A stretch of DNA of 64,000 nucleotides from Chryseobacterium sp. JJR-5R. Lineage in GTDB: Bacteria; Bacteroidota; Bacteroidia; Flavobacteriales; Weeksellaceae. Within the stretch, counting starts at the first letter, position 1; every line of letters starts with the position of its first letter. Shown piece by piece: positions 27,143 through 36,700 of the stretch. The stretch spans positions 2,046,001-2,110,000 of the forward strand of contig NZ_CP139137.1 of NCBI RefSeq assembly GCF_034047335.1. The letters are read 5' to 3'. The notes beneath the pieces are model-generated. The model had not been told where the DNA came from and did no database searches. It saw only the letters and a list, made by a program, of their open reading frames with translations. A program made the position numbers and the translations under genes.

Positions 27143-29126
27143 CCTAGGATATGAACAGAAAGACTATAATAATTATAATCTGACTGTTTCTATTGCTCCT
27201 GGTGCTGAGTTCTCTTTTAGATTTAGTTATAACGCACGGGTATACAGTAGTTTTATCATGGAGCAGCTTAAAGGACATTTGTTAAAGTTGATCAATGTTT
27301 TAGCATCACAGCCTGACCTTCCGCTAAGTTCACTGGATATTATAACAAAGGAGGAGTATTATTTATTGACCGAAGGTTTTAACCGGACCAAGGCTGATTA
27401 TCCTAGAGATAAAACAGTTATCGATCTTTTTGAATCCCAGGTGCTATCAACGCCTGATCATATTGCTTTAGTTTTTGAAGATTGTGAACTTAGTTACCGG
27501 GATTTGGATGAACGATCGAATCAGTTTGCCAACTATCTTCGCAGCCAGTATAGTATTGGCAGAGAATCTCTTGTAGGAGTTCAGCTTGAAAAATCTGAGG
27601 ATTTTATTATTACAATTTTAGGGATTCTAAAAGCGGGAGGAGCCTATGTACCTATTGATCCTTCCTATCCTTCAGACCGTACCAGTTATATGATAGAAGA
27701 CAGCGGTTGTAAGGTTGTTATTGATGCGGATGAATTATCATTATTTAATATGAGCTATTCATTATATTCCCGGAATGTACCTATTAGTGATATAAAAATC
27801 AATGACTTGGCGTATGTCATTTATACTTCCGGATCTACTGGACTACCCAAAGGGGTAATGGTTGAGCATAGAAGTGTTGTCAATTTAATGCATTGGCATA
27901 TAGAAGCATTTAATATTACAGAACATAGCCGTTCCGCTTTATATTCAAGCTTCAGCTTTGATGCTTCTGTATGGGAACTGTTTCCTTATCTAATCAAAGG
28001 TGGAACAATACATTTATTGAAAGATAGCCTAAGGACAGATCTTTCAGCATTAAACCAATATATTGAAGAAAAAGGAATTAATATAACATTTTTTCCAACA
28101 GCAATCTGCGAACAATTCTATAATTTTAATAATAAGTCATTATTAAAAGTTTTAACAGGTGGAGATAAGCTGAAACATTATAGTGAAAAAAGTTTTAAAA
28201 CTTATAATAATTATGGCCCTACGGAGAATACAGTAGTGACAACTTCATTCGAAATAGATAAGGAATACTCTAATATTCCTATTGGTCGTCCCATTTCCAA
28301 TACCCAGATTTATATTCTGTCAGAAGCAGGATCCTTGTGTCCGGTAGGAGTTGCAGGAGAGATTTATATTTCCGGTTCCGGTTTGGCGCGCGGTTATCTG
28401 AATCGCCCTGATCTTACCTCTGAGAAGTTTGTAGCGAACCCTTATCTTTCTGGGGAGAGGATGTATAAGACAGGAGATTTGGGCCGCTGGTTGCCTGACG
28501 GAAATATTGAATATATAGGAAGAAAGGACAGCCAGGTTAAGATCCGGGGTTACCGAATTGAGTTGGGTGAGATCGAGTCTGCGCTTCAAAATCATCCTGA
28601 AGTAACAGGGAGCGTCGTTCAGGTTGTGGAAAATGGAGAAGGAGAAAAAGAATTGGCTGCTTACCTTATAGGTTCTTGTGAATTGAGAGGTTCTGATTTG
28701 CGGGATTACTTACGAACCAGTCTTCCTGATTATATGCTTCCCGGTCATTATATCCAGTTGGACTCTTTTCCTTTGACGAGTAACGGTAAAATTGATTATA
28801 ATAATTTGCCCGATGCCTTTGGTTCTTCCTTGGGTTCCGGAAAAGGATATGTTGCAGCACGCAACGAGACGGAGACCAGAATTATTTCTATCTGGGAAGA
28901 GATACTAGGGAAACAGGAGATAGGAGTCATGGATAACTTCTTTGAATTGGGAGGGCATAGTCTGAAGGCAACACGGCTATCCTCTATGATTCAAAAAGAA
29001 TTTGATATCAAGATTTCATTACAGGAGATATTAGCAGCAAAAAATATCGAAGAATTAGCAATAATGATTAATGAATATATAGAGCTATTAAAAGATAATA
29101 ATAGAAAATCAGAAATTATAATTTAA
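21348..29126 (+). CDS. NRPS 3, dock-C-A-T-E-C-A-T (modules 7-8)
   Basis: This 2592-residue protein has two modules. Residues 1-62 form a docking domain of the TubC type, different in sequence from that of the previous protein. Module 7: C (H203), A with D-A-S-T-I-A-A-V-C-K (Tyr/Phe-like), carrier S1057 in GGDS, epimerase (H1231), giving a D-aromatic residue. Module 8: post-epimerase C (H1699), A with D-A-W-F-L-G-N-V-V-K (Leu), carrier S2538. The tail ends in KSEIII. The upstream gap of 64 nt is the largest between genes from the transporter to the pterin synthase; I see no promoter in it. From nt 21528 to 27142 the gene is nearly identical to the last NRPS gene. The Leu module that follows is what makes it different. 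Confidence 0.95.
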   Translation: MKELLERLNSLNIKVALEEGELYLDSDELISDSLIQEIKDNKKEIIEFIERFSSSAISYGHIPLAPDLEYYPLSSSQRRLWILSRFEGADGAYNIPEVFRISGDFDIASLEKSYFSLLSRHEILRTVFRESAEGEVYQHILSETPDDSFQHLVLDFEKEGNKVSEIISSESNRIFDLSEGPLIRFRVLEDQSGGGYIFCLVMHHIISDGWSMDILKKELFTLYDSFKEGHPVVLSPLALQYKDYAYWEQSELANRVSLSKSYWQEQFSGDLPVLNLPSKGLRPVVKTYNGAYLSGSVSEDILSGLKKLSSTTGSTLFMTILSAVKVLLYRYSGQKDLIVGTPVAGRDHADLHDQIGFYVNTLALRSHIEGDQRFIDFLSEVREMTLSGYAHQSYPFDRLVDDLDIVRDMSRNPVFDVMLNFHDQESGNTDRSVDLSEGMSGSSYEGVSYAVSKFDLDFSFSDNGSGLTIGLCYNTDIYERSFADRLIKSLELLLVSISDSPDLGVDQLDILEKEERYAVTEGFNRTKADYPRDKTVIDLFESQVLLNPDHTALIYDDHTLSYRDLDERSNQFANYLRSQYGIGRESLVGVQLEKSEDFIITILGILKAGGAYVPIDPSYPSDRTSYMIEDSGCKVVIDGEVVLRFKDIECDYSVLSPEHSRSPEDLAYVIYTSGSTGRPKGVMVEHGGLVNMVLSQIREFGVVSSDVVFFFASIAFDASFSEMMMSLLSGSSLFIPDDTAIKDKEKFVQLLGSSKASVITLPPAYSESLSSEDLSGLRVLISAGESAHIEKGLSLSGHLSYFNAYGPTECSVCASIYRLSVDDGWRKSIPIGRPISNTQMYILSENDSLCPIGVVGEICISGVGVARGYLNNEVLTSEKFVSNPYLSGSRMYKTGDLGRWLVDGSIEYIGRKDSQVKIRGYRIELGEIEHALQGHADVTGSVVLVVENGEGHNDLAAYFTGSSAVTSSVLRDHLRGLLPEYMLPGHYIHLDSFPLTSNGKLDRGSLPDAFGSSLGSGVEYVSARTALEEVLVCVYEDVLKKSPVGIRDDFFLLGGDSIKCIQIVSRLRQKGYSCEVKDILLYPVIADLVLHVKALSRFTDQGLVFGDVSLTPIQKDFLEGFYSDKDHFHQSVLLKSRDCVDRSLLEQTLYSLFVHHDALRMVYRKDTVWHQFNRDVSDIMLDIEEFEVHDDASFSQACIAVQSGIRIEDGLLFKAGLLRSSAGDYIFLAVHHLVVDGVSWRILFEDLVTLYSGYQKGLKVVELPLKTDSFKHWSEKVYEYSNSRELEQEVIYWDSVLGRKVDAVPVDHPSGSKKNADTRLVSFSLDKENTNRLQTECFRAYKTNINDILIACLSYSVSRYFGLNCLSLKMEGHGREPISSGLDISRTVGWFTSVYPVVLPFSNGRSLLDHVIEVKEILHRVPNKGIGYGILKHIKGVDYPVIGDVLFNYLGDFGSGLASEGGDSMFEFSRRSWGKDQSLDEERDSVLDISGMIINDELQLGVSYSSGQYDAGTIESLCSLYQSTLISLIDILSGESVQYLTPVDLTYKDLSISAVKELNTGVDLEDVYGLAPLQQGLFYHWLSSPGDSVYFIQMSYRLSGGLDIELLKESYRELIRRYSVLRTVFSDDLSDIPLQVVKKDGFADFHYAEIGSGPEADFFLSDYKRNDIAKGFDLCHQNPMRLSILKCGEDVYEFIWSMHHILMDGWCLGILIGDLLHIYNALKSGSSPSLKPVNTYGTYLSWLESVDHEASRSYWQGQLSGYSGIFGIPKDCSFVASGSVIEELDFSLDRATSILLKSVCTDLGITENTFFQCVWGVLLGIYNGGLETDVVFGSVVSGRPGDLDGIEDMVGLFINTIPVRVRAGADSVFSETAKALHFDSVSSTGYHYSQLADIQGESELGKALFDHILIYENYPVQEMVGQGMSKAPELKILGYEQKDYNNYNLTVSIAPGAEFSFRFSYNARVYSSFIMEQLKGHLLKLINVLASQPDLPLSSLDIITKEEYYLLTEGFNRTKADYPRDKTVIDLFESQVLSTPDHIALVFEDCELSYRDLDERSNQFANYLRSQYSIGRESLVGVQLEKSEDFIITILGILKAGGAYVPIDPSYPSDRTSYMIEDSGCKVVIDADELSLFNMSYSLYSRNVPISDIKINDLAYVIYTSGSTGLPKGVMVEHRSVVNLMHWHIEAFNITEHSRSALYSSFSFDASVWELFPYLIKGGTIHLLKDSLRTDLSALNQYIEEKGINITFFPTAICEQFYNFNNKSLLKVLTGGDKLKHYSEKSFKTYNNYGPTENTVVTTSFEIDKEYSNIPIGRPISNTQIYILSEAGSLCPVGVAGEIYISGSGLARGYLNRPDLTSEKFVANPYLSGERMYKTGDLGRWLPDGNIEYIGRKDSQVKIRGYRIELGEIESALQNHPEVTGSVVQVVENGEGEKELAAYLIGSCELRGSDLRDYLRTSLPDYMLPGHYIQLDSFPLTSNGKIDYNNLPDAFGSSLGSGKGYVAARNETETRIISIWEEILGKQEIGVMDNFFELGGHSLKATRLSSMIQKEFDIKISLQEILAAKNIEELAIMINEYIELLKDNNRKSEIII

Positions 29127-29130
29127 ACTT

Positions 29131-30753
29131 ATGAACATGAATACAGATAAATATTACCTGAGGCCTAATGTTGTGATAGAACCTTTAATAGAAAGATGGT
29201 ATGCTTGGGCTCACCTGATTTCACCTGTTACAGCAGGTTTAAATGTTACGCACAGGCATATGGAAATAATGAACTCCTATATAGAGTCTCCTGAAGAGCA
29301 TGAAAGTATGGTGAAAAATCCAAAGATGCTGGGTGGACCTTTTATGGATTATAAAACAAACAGAGTTCAGGATATTAAAGAATTGCTTGGGAAGACAATG
29401 ATTGACCAGAGAGAGGTTATAAAATTGTCATTAGCCATAAAGAAAATGAATGAAATTTTACAGAAAGATGCGAAAGGACAGTCATTGGAAGATATTTACA
29501 CTAAAGTTCCCGCCGTACTGAAAGGATATATAGAACTTGTATATGATCTTAACGGAAACCCGTCTTTCAGATTTTTTGAAAACCTTTTATATAAAAGTAA
29601 TTTTTACAGTACCAATACACAAAGTATAGCACTGTGGACCACAGAGAATGATTCTCGCCCTTTCTGCTTAAGTACACCAAGACTGAATGAAGAAGGAGTA
29701 TTACACTTAAATTTACCATTTGATCATCCTTTTATTGATGAATTCAGCAAGATGAAAAGAACTCCCAAAAGTTATGAGGAAATAAGAGGTTTAATTGGAG
29801 ATCTTACAGAAAAAGAGGAAGAATTATTTCAAAGCTTTTTTACACAGAAAGAAGCTTCTCCTTATAAAGAATACAAAGGGGATAAAGTTCGTATGCGTTA
29901 TTTTGGACATGCTTGCATCTTAATAGAAACAGATACTGTAAGCGTTCTTGTAGATCCTCTTATAAGTTATTATGGATATACTTCAAGTGTAGAACATTTT
30001 TCTGATTATGATTTACCCAAAATTATTGATTACGTATTGATTACTCATAATCATCAGGATCATATTTTACTGGAAACACTTCTCCCGCTAAGACACAAAA
30101 TCAGAAATATCATTGTACCAAGATCAGGAAATGGAAACATACAGGATCCTAATGTAAAATTGATGTTTAATAATATCGGATTTGAAAATGTAATTGAAAT
30201 AGGTGAACTGGAATCTGTTAACTTCCATGATTGCCAGATAACAGGTATTCCATTTATGGGAGAACATAGCGATCTCGATATTCCGTCAAAAACATGTTAC
30301 CATATAAAAGTAGATGAATTTACCCTGATGTTTTTAGCTGATTCCCGTGTTTTAGAAAAACGAACATATGAGCATGTAAAAAATTATATAGGAGAGGTAG
30401 ATGTGATCTTCTTGGGAATGGAATGTGATGGAGCCCCTTTAACTTGGTTATATGGCCCCTTGATGCTTAGTGAAATCAGTCGAGAACATGATCAGTCGAG
30501 AAGATTATCAGGCTCAGATTTTAAAAGGGGTATGGATCTGGTAGACGTTTTTAACCCATTGGAGGTATATGTATATGCTATGGGACAGGAGCCATGGTGT
30601 GAGTTTATAAGCAGTATAAAATATACAGATGAATCAAATCCTATTGTGCAGTCAAATCTATTAGTAGAAACCTGTAATAATAAAGGTATTATAGCAGAAA
30701 GGCTATATGGTGAAAAGGAAATTTTATATAGTAAAAAGTCTGTAAGAAAATGA
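29131..30753 (+). CDS. CmlA-like diiron beta-hydroxylase with metallo-beta-lactamase fold
   Basis: This 540-residue protein has an N-terminal domain (about 1-250) and a C-terminal metallo-beta-lactamase fold. The metal motif H-N-H-Q-D-H is at 306-311, with Glu378 in GEHSDL and Asp404 in LADS. The GEH glutamate in place of the usual histidine, the long N-terminal domain and the length match CmlA, the chloramphenicol-pathway diiron oxygenase that beta-hydroxylates an amino acid bound to an NRPS carrier domain. FrsH, which acts on Leu, belongs to the same family. From memory the CmlA ligands sit one residue earlier (305, 307, 309, 310, 377, 403), a very close fit, but I could not check this. The gene starts 4 nt after the stop of the previous NRPS gene and its stop overlaps the next NRPS start by 4 nt, so it belongs to the cluster. 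Which residue it hydroxylates is open; Leu, Asn and aromatic residues are candidates. Confidence 0.82.
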   Translation: MNMNTDKYYLRPNVVIEPLIERWYAWAHLISPVTAGLNVTHRHMEIMNSYIESPEEHESMVKNPKMLGGPFMDYKTNRVQDIKELLGKTMIDQREVIKLSLAIKKMNEILQKDAKGQSLEDIYTKVPAVLKGYIELVYDLNGNPSFRFFENLLYKSNFYSTNTQSIALWTTENDSRPFCLSTPRLNEEGVLHLNLPFDHPFIDEFSKMKRTPKSYEEIRGLIGDLTEKEEELFQSFFTQKEASPYKEYKGDKVRMRYFGHACILIETDTVSVLVDPLISYYGYTSSVEHFSDYDLPKIIDYVLITHNHQDHILLETLLPLRHKIRNIIVPRSGNGNIQDPNVKLMFNNIGFENVIEIGELESVNFHDCQITGIPFMGEHSDLDIPSKTCYHIKVDEFTLMFLADSRVLEKRTYEHVKNYIGEVDVIFLGMECDGAPLTWLYGPLMLSEISREHDQSRRLSGSDFKRGMDLVDVFNPLEVYVYAMGQEPWCEFISSIKYTDESNPIVQSNLLVETCNNKGIIAERLYGEKEILYSKKSVRK

Positions 30754-33700
30754 ATGACATCAAATCTCTTTTACTTTCATTAAAAAGAAATACAATAGAT
30801 ATAACATTAGTAGGTGATAACTTAAAAGTATCTTACGATGATGAAGAAAAAATGAGTTTATTCTCGAACAAAATAAGGGAGAATAAAGATCGTATTTTGA
30901 AGTTTTTGAAAGAATCTTCCTATCATTCTATTCCTTCTGCACCTTCTTTGGATTTTTACCCTTTATCTTCGTCTCAGCGTCGTTTATGGATTTTGAGTCG
31001 TTTTGAGGGTTCTGATGGCGCTTATAATATTCCAGCTGTATTCCGTCTTACGGGGGATTTTGATGTGTCTTCATTAGAGAAGTCCTACTTTGGCTTGTTG
31101 TCCAGGCATGAGATCCTTAGAACTGTTTTCCGTGAGTCCTCGACTGGCGAGGCTTTTCAGTTGGTTCTACCAGAGGTATTGACTGAAAGTTTTGAACATT
31201 TGGTGTTTGATTTTGCATCAGAAAAGGCTGCCATTGATGCTACATTATCTCAGGAGACGGGTCGTGTTTTTGATTTGTCTTACGGGCCATTGATTCGTCT
31301 TACCATTCTTGAAGACCGTTCCGGTGAGGGCTATATTTTCTGTTTGGTGATGCATCATATCATCAGCGATGGGTGGTCTATGGATATCTTAAAACGGGAA
31401 TTATTCACTTTATATAATCATTTTCAATCGGGTCGTGTTGCAGTATTACCTCCTTTAAGTTTACAATACAAGGATTATGCATTCTGGGAACAATCCGAGC
31501 TGGAACGATCTGCGGTTCATTCCAGAGTTTATTGGCAGACTCAGCTTTCAGGAGAGCTTCCGTTGCTTCATTTGCCCTCAAAAGGGACCCGCCCTGTAGT
31601 GAAAACCTATAATGGTTGTCATGTTTCAGGGTCAATATCAATAGAGATCCTTTCCTTATTGAAGCAACTCTCATTGGATAACGGAGGTACACTTTTCATG
31701 ACGGTTTTGTCTGCTGTAAAAGTTTTATTATATCGTTATAGCGGTCAAAAAGACCTTATTATTGGTACTCCGGTTGCTGGTCGTGACCATGCGGACTTAC
31801 AGGATCAAATAGGTTTCTATGTCAATACCTTGGCGCTTCGCAGCCATATTGAAGGAGAAGAACGCTTTATAGATTTTCTTTCCTCAGTTCGTGAGATGAC
31901 CCTATCCGGTTATTCCCATCAATCTTATCCTTTTGACCGTTTGGTTGATGACCTTAATGTTGTTCGTGACCTAAGCCGTAACCCTGTTTTTGATGTTATG
32001 CTAAGTTTTCAGGATTCTGGAGATGGGGGTACTAATAATTCCGCTGAAACATTGGAAGGAGTACTTCTGGGCTCTTATACAGATTCCAGCTATGCTATAA
32101 GTAAATTTGATTTAGATTTTAGCTTTTCAGAAACTTCTTCAGGTCTTTCCATTGGTTTGGGTTATAATACTGATATTTATGAAAAGAGTTTTGCAGAGAA
32201 GTTGCTAAAGAGTTTAGAGATTCTATTAAGCTCCATCTGTCATTCTCCTGAGACAAGGATTGATCAACTTGAGATTCTGGGATCAGAAGATCGTTATCTT
32301 CTTACCGAAGGTTTCAACCAGACCGCATTGGAGTATCCTCAGGATAAAACCGTTCTTGATCTTTTTGATTCTCAGGTAGTATTGACTCCCGACCATAGAG
32401 CATTGGTTTTTGAAGGACATGAGTTGAGCTATCGTGAACTTAATGAGCGCTCGAATCAATTTGCAGACTATCTTCATATGCATTATAGTATTGGCAGAGA
32501 AGATTTGGTGGGTGTTCAATTAGAACGATCTGAGGATCTTATTGTTGCGATTTTGGGGATTCTTAAATCAGGAGGTGCTTATGTTCCTATTGATCCTTCT
32601 TATCCTTCAGACCGTATTGCGTATATGATAGAAGACAGTGGTTGTAAAGTCAATATTGATTCCGAAGAATATCTTTTGTTCAATCTGGACAAGGCTAATT
32701 ATTCTATAGCGAGTCCTAAGGCTAATCCTATCCCTACAGATTTAGCCTATGTGATCTATACCTCCGGTTCAACGGGGCATCCAAAAGGAGTTATGGTGGA
32801 GCATGAGGGTCTGATGAATTTATTATCCCATGTCACGACAGCTTTTCCTTTGTCTAACCAGTCTTCAGGGCTTTTTCCCTTGTTAGCTTCCAATGCTTTT
32901 GACATCTCATTATTCGAGTTGTTTTATCCTCTTTTGCAGGGAACCGGAGTTTTGGTTGTAGGGAACGAAAAGAGCAAGGATGTAGGTTATCTTAAGGATC
33001 ATCTGGGAGAGATAAGTTCCTTGCATACGGTTCCTGCTTTAATGAGTGAGCTTCTGTCTCAGGTAAGAGCTATGGACTCTCATGCAGAATATTCTCATAT
33101 CGATTATATATTCATTGGAGGAGACAAGGTTACTACCGGAGTATTGCATGATATCCGCAAAACATTTCCTAATGCAAAAATAATCACCCTTTATGGGCCG
33201 ACGGAATGTACTATTTTTTTATTGACACGCAGTTATACGGGATCAGGAGAGACCTTTAACGGCTCCTTGTTAGGTCGTCCTGTTTCCAATACTCAGGTTT
33301 ACATACTCTCTGAGGGAGATTCACTGTGTCCTGTGGGAGTAGTTGGAGAGATTTGTATTTCAGGAGTAGGTGTGGCGCGAGGTTACCTGAACCGTCCAGA
33401 TCTTACCCTGGAGAAGTTCGTTTCTAATCCTTTTGTTTCAGGTTCCAGAATGTATAAGACAGGTGATTTAGGTCGTTGGCATTCCGATGGGAGTATTGAG
33501 TTTTTAGGACGTAAGGATAATCAGGTTAAGATCCGTGGTTACCGAATTGAGTTGGGTGAGATCGAGCATGCACTTCAAAATCATCCTGAAGTAACAGGGA
33601 GCGTCGTTCAGGTTGTGGAAAATGGAGAAGGTCAGAAGGAGTTGGCAGCTTATCTTACAGGCTCTGGTGAATTAAGAGGTTCGGACCTGCGTGATTATTT

Positions 33701-36700
33701 GCGCATGAGTCTTCCGGAGTATATGCTTCCCGGTCATTATATCCAGTTGGACTCTTTTCCCTTGACGAGTAATGGAAAAATTGACCGGGGGAGTTTACCC
33801 GATGCCTTTTCCTCATTAGGTACGGGCACAGAATATGTTTCAGCCCGTAATGAAACAGAGTCAAAGCTTGTTGCTATCTGGGAGAATGTTTTAGGAAAGT
33901 CTGGAATAGGGATCAAAGATAATTTCTTTGAGCTGGGCGGTCACAGTTTGAAGGCTGCCCGTTTATCAGCTTTGATTCATCAGGAGTTTAATGTGAAAAT
34001 TTCCTTACAGGACATCTTTACCGAATCTACGATAGAAAAACAAGGGATATTACTTGGAGGCAGTAATTCAGAAGAATATGTTTCTATATCGAAAGCTCCT
34101 GATCTGGAGCATTATCCTTTATCTTCATCTCAGCGCCGTTTATGGATTTTGAGTCGTTTTGAAGGAGCAAATAAAGCTTATAACATGTCTGAAGTTTTCA
34201 GAGTTTCAGGTGATTTTGATATAGCTTCTCTACAGAAGTCTTACTTTGCCTTATTATCCAGACATGAGATCCTTAGAACCATTTTCTATGAATCAGCTGA
34301 GGGTGAAGCCTATCAGTATGTTCTGCCAGAGATTCAGGTAGATAGTTTCCAACATCTTATTGTTGATTTCGAATCGGAGGAGATTCTTCAATCCATTATT
34401 TCTCAAGAAATAAATCATATTTTTAACTTATCTGAAGGTCCTCTTATTCGTCTTACCATTCTTGAAAATAGTTCGGGTTCTGAATATATTTTCTGTATGG
34501 TAATGCATCACATTATTAGTGATGGCTGGTCTATGGGAGTGTTAAGACAGGAACTTTTTTCTTTCTATAACAGCTTCAGGGAAAAGCAAAATATCGAAGT
34601 CCCATCTCTTCGTTTACAATATAAAGATTATGCCTTCTGGGAGCAGTCAGAGCTTAAAGCTCGAGGGGCATTGTCCAGATCTTATTGGCAGGAACAATTG
34701 TCAGGAGAATTACCTGTACTTGATTTACCCTCTAAAGGATCTCGTCCTGCTATAAAAACCTATAATGGAGAGTATGTTTACGGTAATGTTTCTAAGGAAG
34801 TTCTTTCTGGTTTAAAAGAAATATCTCTTAACGCTGGAAGTACATTTTTTATGATGGTTCTATCCGCCGTCAAGGTTTTATTATACCGTTATAGTGGTCA
34901 GAAAGATTTTATTATAGGAACCCCTGTTGCAGGCCGTGATCATGCCGAGCTTCACAATCAAATTGGTTTTTATGTCAATACCTTAGCCCTTCGCAGCCGT
35001 ATTGATGGAGATCAGCGCTTTATCGATTTTCTTTTAAAGGTCCGTGAGATGACACTTTCTGGCTATGCTCATCAATCGTATCCTTTTGACCGTTTGATTG
35101 ATGATCTTGATTTGGTACGTGATATGAGTCGGAACCCGGTTTTTGATGTTATGGTAAATCTTCAGGATCCCGAAGAAGGAAATATATCAGATGACTTTTC
35201 TGAAAAGATCTTGGTGGACTCTTATAACGGAACATCTTATAGTGTAAGTAAATTTGATTTAGATTTTAACTTTATAGAGGCAAATTCTGGATTATCAATA
35301 GCATTATGTTACAACACTGACATTTATGAGCGTAGTTTTGCCGATCGTCTGATAAAGAGCTTAGAGCTTTTATTGGTCTCTATCAGTGATTCTCCTGAGC
35401 TGTGTGTTGATCAGCTTGATATTCTGGAGAAGGAGGAGCGTTATGCTGTTACCGAAGGTTTTAACCGGACCAAGGCTGATTATCCTAGAGATAAGACGGT
35501 TATTGATCTTTTTGAATCCCAGGTGCTGTTGAATCCTGACCATACGGTCTTGATATACGATGACCATACCCTTAGTTACCGGGATTTGGATGAACGATCG
35601 AATCAGTTTGCCAACTATCTTCGCAGCCAGTATGGTATTAGCAGAGAAAACCTTGTTGGAGTTCAGCTTGAAAAATCTGAGGATTTTATTATTACAATTT
35701 TAGGGATTCTAAAAGCGGGAGGAGCCTATGTACCTATCGATCCTTCGTATCCTTCCGATCGTACCAGTTATATGATAGAGGACAGTGGTTGTAAAGTCGT
35801 AGTAGACATTGAAGAACTTCTATTGTTCAAAATGGAAATGGATGATTATTCTGTCTTATCTCCTGAGCAGAGTAGGTCTCCTGAAGATCTGGCCTATGTT
35901 ATTTACACTTCCGGATCTACGGGCCATCCCAAAGGAGTAATGATTGAGAACAGAAGCTTAATGAATTATCTTTTCTGGGGGATGAATTATTATCCTCAGG
36001 GTGATTTCAGTGTTTTTACATCAGCATCATTTGATTTAACGTATACAGGAATATTTCTTCCTCTTATTACCGGACACACACTTACTATTCTGGAAAACAA
36101 TTTTTTAGGAATAGAAGATGATCAGAGTTGTAATTTTGACAGTATAAAAATCACGCCATCCCATTTTGAAGCCTTGGGAGAAAAGCTGCGATCCAATACC
36201 GTAATTTTAGGAGGTGAGAAACTTACTTGTGATCAGGTTAATCATTTTTTTGTCAATAATACAAACGCTCATATTTATAATGAGTATGGCCCTACAGAAG
36301 CTACAATAGGCTGTACGATCTATCACTTAGATTCATTCCATCAGTGCAATTCTAATATTCCTATTGGGCGTCCCATTTCCAATACCCAGATTTATATTCT
36401 GTCGGAATCAGGATCCTTGTGTCCGGTAGGAGTTGCAGGAGAGATTTATATTTCCGGTTCCGGTTTGGCCCGCGGTTATCTGAATCGCCCTGATCTTACC
36501 TCTGAGAAGTTTGTAGCGAACCCTTATCTTTCTGGGGAGAGGATGTATAAGACAGGAGATTTGGGCCGCTGGTTGCCTGACGGAAATATTGAATATATAG
36601 GAAGAAAGGACAGCCAGGTTAAGATCCGGGGTTACCGAATTGAGTTGGGTGAGATCGAGTCTGCGCTTCAAAATCATCCTGAAGTAACAGGGAGCGTCGT

